64,000 bases of DNA from Sphingomonas faeni (GTDB lineage Bacteria > Pseudomonadota > Alphaproteobacteria > Sphingomonadales > Sphingomonadaceae), in assembly GCF_023195535.1 (NCBI RefSeq), contig NZ_JALPNF010000001.1:930001-994000 (forward strand), given 5' to 3'. The translations under genes and the position numbers were made by a program. Shown here in pieces: positions 59,432 through 64,000 of this stretch (position 1 is its first letter; the number at the start of each line of letters is the position of its first letter). The notes beneath the pieces were generated by a model. That model saw only the letters and a list, made by a program, of their open reading frames with translations, made no database searches and was not told where the DNA came from.

Positions 59432-60907
59432 ATGACGCAAAGTTACGACCTTCTGATCGTCGGCGGCGGGATCAACGGCGCCGCGATCGCCCGCGAGGCT
59501 GCGCTGAACGGCCTGTCGGTGCTGCTGGTGGAGAAAGGCGACCTCGCCGGCGCAACCTCGTCCGCATCGACCAAGCTGATCCATGGCGGCCTGCGCTACC
59601 TCGAATATTACGACTTCAAGCTGGTCGCCGAGGCACTGCGCGAACGCGAACGCCTGGTGAAGGCCGCGCCGCACATCATCCGCCCGATGCGCTTCGTCCT
59701 GCCGCACGAGAACGCGGTGCGCCCCTGGTGGATGGTCCGGCTCGGCCTGTACCTCTACGATTGGCTCGGCGGCCGGATGACGCTGAAGCGGTCCCGTGGC
59801 CTGCGCAAGAGCGACACCGCCTATACCGCCCCCCTCAAGAACGGCGCGCGCGGCTTCGTCTATTCCGATGCGTTCGTCGACGATTCCCGGCTCACCGTAT
59901 TGAACGCGGTGGACGCGCACGACAACGGCGCCGAAATCGCAGTCCGCACCGAACTCGTCACCGCGCGCCGCGACCGCGCACTTTGGCGCGCAAAGCTGTC
60001 GGACGATCGCGACGTCACCGCCCGCGCGCTGGTCAACGCCGCCGGGCCGTGGGTCGCAGACCTACTCGGGCGGCTCGGGATCAACGCCAGCGCTGGCGTC
60101 CGGCTGGTCAAGGGCAGCCACATCGTCGTGGCCAAGCTGTACGAAGGCGACCATGCGTATATCCTGCAGCTTGCGGACCGCCGCATCGTCTTCGCGATCC
60201 CGTATCAGGGCCAGACCGAAATCGGGACGACCGACATTCCCGTCGACCGCCCCGAAGATGCGGTGATCGACGCGGGCGAAATCGCCTACCTTTGCGACGC
60301 TGCGAACCAGCATTTCATCCGTCAGATCACCCCCGCCGACGTCACCTCGACTTGGTCCGGCGTGCGGCCGCTATACGATGACGGTGCGAGCGAGGCGAAG
60401 GCCGTAACGCGCGACTATGTCCTCGAACTCGATACGCTTGGCGACACCGGCGCAGCGCCCTTGCTGTCGGTGTTCGGCGGTAAGATCACGACCGCGCGCC
60501 ATCTTGCCGAGGAAGCCATGGAAAAGATCGCGCCGGCGCTTGGCGAAGCGGTCCGTCCCATGACCCGGAGCCGGCCTTTCCCTGGCGGGGCAATCCCGCC
60601 TTTTCCTATCTACCTGGCGCAGGTCCGAGCCCGGTGGCCGTTCCTCGGCGATGCCCGCAGCGCGCGGATGGCACGTGCGTATGGCGCCTTGCTCGACCAG
60701 ATGCTGGCGGACGTCACCGACGCCGCAGGACTCGGTGCAGACCTTGGTAATGGCCTGACGGAGATCGAGGCACGCTGGATGCACGATCGCGAATGGGCGA
60801 GGATACCCGAAGATGCATTAATGCGCCGCAGCAAAATTGGACTGAGGATGAGCACAGCACAGAACCAGGCCTTCGACCTCTGGTGGCAGAGGATTTACCC
60901 AGCGTAA
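59432..60907 (+). CDS. glpD: Aerobic glycerol-3-phosphate dehydrogenase
   Basis: 491 residues. The FAD loop is YDLLIVGGGINGAAIAREAA, followed by VEKGDLAGATSSASTKLIHG and GLRYLEYYDFKLV, all typical of GlpD. LSVFGGKITTARHLAEEAM and a C-terminal helical domain complete it. It oxidises glycerol 3-phosphate to dihydroxyacetone phosphate at the inner membrane and passes electrons to quinone. Divergent from rnr by 52 bases. It would also connect to lipid head-group turnover. Confidence 0.96.
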   Translation: MTQSYDLLIVGGGINGAAIAREAALNGLSVLLVEKGDLAGATSSASTKLIHGGLRYLEYYDFKLVAEALRERERLVKAAPHIIRPMRFVLPHENAVRPWWMVRLGLYLYDWLGGRMTLKRSRGLRKSDTAYTAPLKNGARGFVYSDAFVDDSRLTVLNAVDAHDNGAEIAVRTELVTARRDRALWRAKLSDDRDVTARALVNAAGPWVADLLGRLGINASAGVRLVKGSHIVVAKLYEGDHAYILQLADRRIVFAIPYQGQTEIGTTDIPVDRPEDAVIDAGEIAYLCDAANQHFIRQITPADVTSTWSGVRPLYDDGASEAKAVTRDYVLELDTLGDTGAAPLLSVFGGKITTARHLAEEAMEKIAPALGEAVRPMTRSRPFPGGAIPPFPIYLAQVRARWPFLGDARSARMARAYGALLDQMLADVTDAAGLGADLGNGLTEIEARWMHDREWARIPEDALMRRSKIGLRMSTAQNQAFDLWWQRIYPA

Positions 60908-60970
60908 TCTTACAGCTTGCTTGTTGGCCCATTCGGCATATCCTCGGTTTACCGTGAGAGGAGACCCCTA

Positions 60971-61234
60971 ATGGCACCGTACCCAGACCTCCAAACTGAT
61001 CCCGAGGACAAAAATCTGGTCATCTTGCAAAGCCTGATTTGTCTGTTGCGCGAAAAGAACGTCCTGTCCCGCGCGGATATCGAGGAGCTTTGCGACACAG
61101 TGAGTCGCCGTGCCAGCGATCACGCCAGCGACCCGCTGCCCTGCCAGATGAACGGTGCCCGCGCCGCCGCCGCCGAAGTTGCGCAAATCGGTGATTACAT
61201 CGGACGGAAATACGGTGGAAAGCACCGCCGCTAG
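60971..61234 (+). CDS. Small hypothetical protein
   Basis: 87 residues from ATG 60971 with gaggag eight bases upstream; the longer frame start at 60917 is inferior. Mostly helical: LVILQSLICLLREKNVLSRA, then IEELCDTVSRRA, and the end EVAQIGDYIGRKYGGKHRR. No signal peptide, no membrane helix. Not recognised by family. Same strand as glpD, 63 bases after it, so it may share the transcript. Confidence 0.7.
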   Translation: MAPYPDLQTDPEDKNLVILQSLICLLREKNVLSRADIEELCDTVSRRASDHASDPLPCQMNGARAAAAEVAQIGDYIGRKYGGKHRR

Positions 61235-61393
61235 ACCTCGCAGCTAGATTTGGGGGCACCGGTCCCGGATCGAGGCGACAAGCTCTAAGGTAGCGTGCGG
61301 ACGCGGCGACCAGTGCTGTTGAAGGTCGCGTAGACCGTTGTGCAACCCGGCTTTATCGGTGGGACCGCACGATATGCGGCCCCACTGCCTCGA

Positions 61394-62113
61394 TCAACTT
61401 GCTACGAAGCACGTCTCGCCAGCAACGCGCAACCGACCACAGATGTCCGCCGCCTGGTTCGCACTCCCGGCATTCACGCGCAGGCGATACAAGGTGCGTC
61501 CGCCCGTCGCGACCGGCTGGACCGACTTGCCGAGTGCCGCGATATACGCAAAGCGCTTCGAGAAATTCGTCCAGGCCGCGTTCGCGACGGCCTCGCTCGG
61601 ATAGGCACCGAGCTGCACCAGCGAGCCGCCAGTCGCCGCGCCTGCGGTGCCCGAGCGTGACGGCGCCATCGGTGCGGCCGCGACCAGACGGCCGCTCGAG
61701 GCCGGTACCTGTGCGACGGCGTTGCGACCTGCCACGTCGGAGGTCTTGGGCGCCACCGCGCGCTTGCCGTCGACCGGGGCTTCCGGCACGCCGCGCAGGT
61801 CGATCGCGCCATTGCCCGATTTGCCCGCGCTCGTCGCGATGGCCGAGTCGCCCTCGCCCTTGACCTTCAGGCCGCCGGCGTCGTCTGGCTTGACCTTGTA
61901 ATCGCCCTCCTGCGCGGCGATCAGCTGGCCGTCGCCCGTCGGTGCGCGCTGTTGCAGCTTGTAGATGCCGAAGATGATCGCTGCGAGCACGGCCAGCCCG
62001 AGCACTACCAGCGCGATCACGCGGCCGATGCCGACCGTATCCCGCTCGTCCGGCTCGACGGTTTCGAGCCAGGGGAGCCGGTCTTCCTCGCGCAGATCCA
62101 TGTCGTCGGCCAT
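61394..62113 (-). CDS. SPOR-domain protein (peptidoglycan-binding)
   Basis: 239 residues. ATG 62113 overlaps the argS stop (TGATG). Cytoplasmic acidic N-terminus, one membrane helix (VIALVVLGLAVLAAIIFGIY), a long linker, then a SPOR domain (SLVQLGAYPSEAVANAAWTN, and LYRLRVNAGSANQAADICG). SPOR domains bind denuded glycan strands at the division septum. Its place after argS is a common sphingomonad arrangement. Confidence 0.93.
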   Translation of the reverse strand: MADDMDLREEDRLPWLETVEPDERDTVGIGRVIALVVLGLAVLAAIIFGIYKLQQRAPTGDGQLIAAQEGDYKVKPDDAGGLKVKGEGDSAIATSAGKSGNGAIDLRGVPEAPVDGKRAVAPKTSDVAGRNAVAQVPASSGRLVAAAPMAPSRSGTAGAATGGSLVQLGAYPSEAVANAAWTNFSKRFAYIAALGKSVQPVATGGRTLYRLRVNAGSANQAADICGRLRVAGETCFVAS

Positions 62114-63837
62114 CACTTCATCTCCGAAACCGCTTCGACACCCATGATGGCGAGGCCATTATGAATAATCTGCCCTATAGCGGACGCCAAGAAAAGCCGT
62201 GCGGCCGTGGCCTGCGGATCCTCGATCACCAGGAAGCGGCGATCGGGACGGTCGTTGCCGACATTCCACAGCGCATGGAACGCCGCCGCCAAGTCATAGA
62301 GATAGAACGCGATTCTATGCGGCTCGCGCGCAGTGGAGGCGATCTCGACGAGCCGTGGAAACTGCGCCGCGAGCTGCACGAGCGCAAGTTCGTCCGTATC
62401 AAGCCGGGACAAATCGGCCGCAATCGGCGTAATTTCCGCCTCTTCCGCGCGCCGATGGAGGGATGCGATGCGGGCATGCGCGTACTGGACGTAGAAAACC
62501 GGGTTGTCCTTCGATGCCTCGACCACCTTGGCAAAGTCGAAATCCATCTGTGCATCGGACCGCCGCGTCAGCATCGTGAAGCGTACGACGTCCTTGCCGA
62601 CCTCGCGCACGACGTCGGCCAGCGTGACGAAATTGCCCGAGCGCTTCGACATCTTCACCGGCTCGCCGTTGCGCAGCAGCCGGACCATCTGGACCAGCTT
62701 CACGTCGAACCGCGTCTTGCCGCCGGTCAGCGCCGCCACCGCCGCGACGATCCGCTTCACGGTGCCGCCATGATCCGCGCCCCAGATGTCGATCAGCTGG
62801 TCCGCGCTCTGACTCTTCTGAAAATGATAGGCGAGATCTGCGCCGAAATAGGTCCAGGACCCGTTCGACTTCTTGATCGGGCGATCCTGGTCGTCGCCGA
62901 ACTGCGTCGAGCGGAACAGCGGCAGCTCGACCGGCTCCCAATCGTCGGGCGTCTCGCCCTTCGGCGCTTCGAGGACACCGTCATAGACGAGATCACGCGA
63001 GCGCAACTCCGCCTCGGCTGCCTCGGGTTTCTTCGCGGCCTGCAGTTCGGCCTCTGACGAGAACACGTCATGCTCGATCCCGAGCAGCGCGAGATCGGCG
63101 CGGATCATCACCATCATCGCGGCGACCGCCTGCGTGCGGAAGACGGCGAGCCATTCGCTCTCTGGCGCGCCGACGTAGCGGTCGCCGAACTCCTTCGCGA
63201 GCGATTGGCCAACGGGGACGAGATAGTCGCCGGGATACAGCCCCTCGGGGATCTCGACGGTCTCGCCGAGCGCCTCGCGGTAGCGGAGGTGGACCGAGCG
63301 CGCGAGCACGTCGACCTGGCCGCCCGCGTCGTTGACGTAATATTCGCGGATCACCCGGTGCCCGGCGAATTCGAGGAGGCTGGCGAGCGCATCGCCGACC
63401 ACTGCACCACGGCAATGCCCCATGTGCATCGGTCCGGTCGGGTTGGCCGAGACATATTCGATATTGACGGTGATCCCTGCGCCCTGCGTCGACCGGCCAT
63501 ACTCGGCGCCCGCCGCGGGAATCGCCGCGAGTTCGGCGCGCCAGGCGTCGTCGGTCAGCTTCATGTTGATGAAGCCCGGGCCGGCGACGCTCGCCGACGC
63601 GACGTCCTCGAGCTTCGACAGCTCGACGACCAGCGCATCGGCCAGCACGCGCGGATTGGTCTTGGCGGGCTTGGCCAGCACCATCGCGGCGTTGGTCGCG
63701 AGATCGCCGTGGCTCGTGTCGCGCGGCGGCTCGACCGTCACGTTCTTGCGGTCGAGCCCCGTCGGCAGCGTCCCCGCCGCGGTCAGCGTGTCGAGCGCCG
63801 CATCGATATGCGCGGCGAAACGGGCGTAGAGCGTCAT
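62113..63837 (-). CDS. argS: Arginyl-tRNA synthetase
   Basis: 574 residues. N-terminal Add-1 domain, the HIGH region seen as GPMHMGHCRGAVVGDALASL, the KMSKS region as EPVKMSKRSGNFVTLADVV, and the C-terminal anticodon-binding helices ending near GLAIMGVEAVSEMK. Charging of tRNA-Arg in the cytosol. The SPOR gene overlaps its stop, so the two are likely coupled. Confidence 0.97.
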   Translation of the reverse strand: MTLYARFAAHIDAALDTLTAAGTLPTGLDRKNVTVEPPRDTSHGDLATNAAMVLAKPAKTNPRVLADALVVELSKLEDVASASVAGPGFINMKLTDDAWRAELAAIPAAGAEYGRSTQGAGITVNIEYVSANPTGPMHMGHCRGAVVGDALASLLEFAGHRVIREYYVNDAGGQVDVLARSVHLRYREALGETVEIPEGLYPGDYLVPVGQSLAKEFGDRYVGAPESEWLAVFRTQAVAAMMVMIRADLALLGIEHDVFSSEAELQAAKKPEAAEAELRSRDLVYDGVLEAPKGETPDDWEPVELPLFRSTQFGDDQDRPIKKSNGSWTYFGADLAYHFQKSQSADQLIDIWGADHGGTVKRIVAAVAALTGGKTRFDVKLVQMVRLLRNGEPVKMSKRSGNFVTLADVVREVGKDVVRFTMLTRRSDAQMDFDFAKVVEASKDNPVFYVQYAHARIASLHRRAEEAEITPIAADLSRLDTDELALVQLAAQFPRLVEIASTAREPHRIAFYLYDLAAAFHALWNVGNDRPDRRFLVIEDPQATAARLFLASAIGQIIHNGLAIMGVEAVSEMK

Positions 63838-64000
63838 GGCAATTCCGGTATCACAAGGAAGCGCGCGCTCTAGACCATAGCGGCACGGCGCTCAATTTTA
63901 ATCCCGCTGCGGGAGGATGTCAGTTCCCGTCCGTCACAATGGAAAGCTTTAAAGGTCCTCCGCGGACGCGGGGGCCCAGCTAAACCACGGGCACCGCGCT

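Overview
The window is GC-rich, densely packed DNA from an alphaproteobacterium, most likely a Sphingomonas-type member of the Sphingomonadaceae. The evidence is a large carbohydrate-type TonB-dependent receptor next to a flavin halogenase, a blue-light regulator of the EL222 type known from Erythrobacter, a proton-pumping rhodopsin with its retinal-forming enzyme, sugar-handling genes of the exosortase A (XrtA) type, and intracellular PHA depolymerase. There is one RNA gene, tRNA-Arg(CCG) at 15854-15930. I see no phage, intact insertion sequence, CRISPR array or plasmid function.

Layout. 1-3749: tripartite drug-efflux operon (MFS pump end, HlyD adaptor, NodT/TolC lipoprotein). 3943-14208: an envelope-lipid or glycan island with two NTP-transferases, a CDP-glycerol-transferase-like enzyme, a CDP-alcohol phosphatidyltransferase, an exosortase-type amidotransferase, a flippase, a diacylglycerol-kinase-like enzyme and a protein resembling Tam41 CDP-diacylglycerol synthase. 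14326-15930: dapB, nth and tRNA-Arg, followed by about 1.1 kb with no recognisable gene. 17043-18935: secreted alpha-amylase. 19108-22845: light cluster (FAD oxidoreductase, Blh dioxygenase, rhodopsin, LOV-HTH regulator). 23118-30785: small acidic protein, GST, TonB receptor with a LacI-type operator, halogenase and cupin hydroxylase. 31149-34175: secreted trypsin-like protease, Nudix hydrolase and extensin-like protein. 34581-38713: hypothetical proteins, transglutaminase-like protein, Bax inhibitor-1 protein, ThpR and SodC. 39049-45622: MFS transporter and an XrtA-type glycan set (glycosyltransferase, ligase, acyltransferase). 45696-64000: mainly housekeeping and metabolism (DJ-1/PfpI, topoisomerase IB, MscS, MaoC, thiolase, PhaZ, ABC exporter, TfoX, enoyl-reductase-like protein, RNase R, GlpD, SPOR protein, ArgS).

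A second layer is a set of at least six families of short inverted-repeat elements (about 50-155 bp). Most copies lie between genes, often between convergent ends. Two sites are inside reading frames: two elements sit between the only in-frame start codon and the lipoprotein signal of the NodT gene, and one lies in frame inside RNase R. The strongest candidates for something new are the lipid-headgroup island (DAG kinase, Tam41-like protein and CDP-alcohol transferase together), these coding-region repeat insertions, and the LOV-HTH/rhodopsin unit. All calls come from reading the sequence and from family knowledge; no database search was run.
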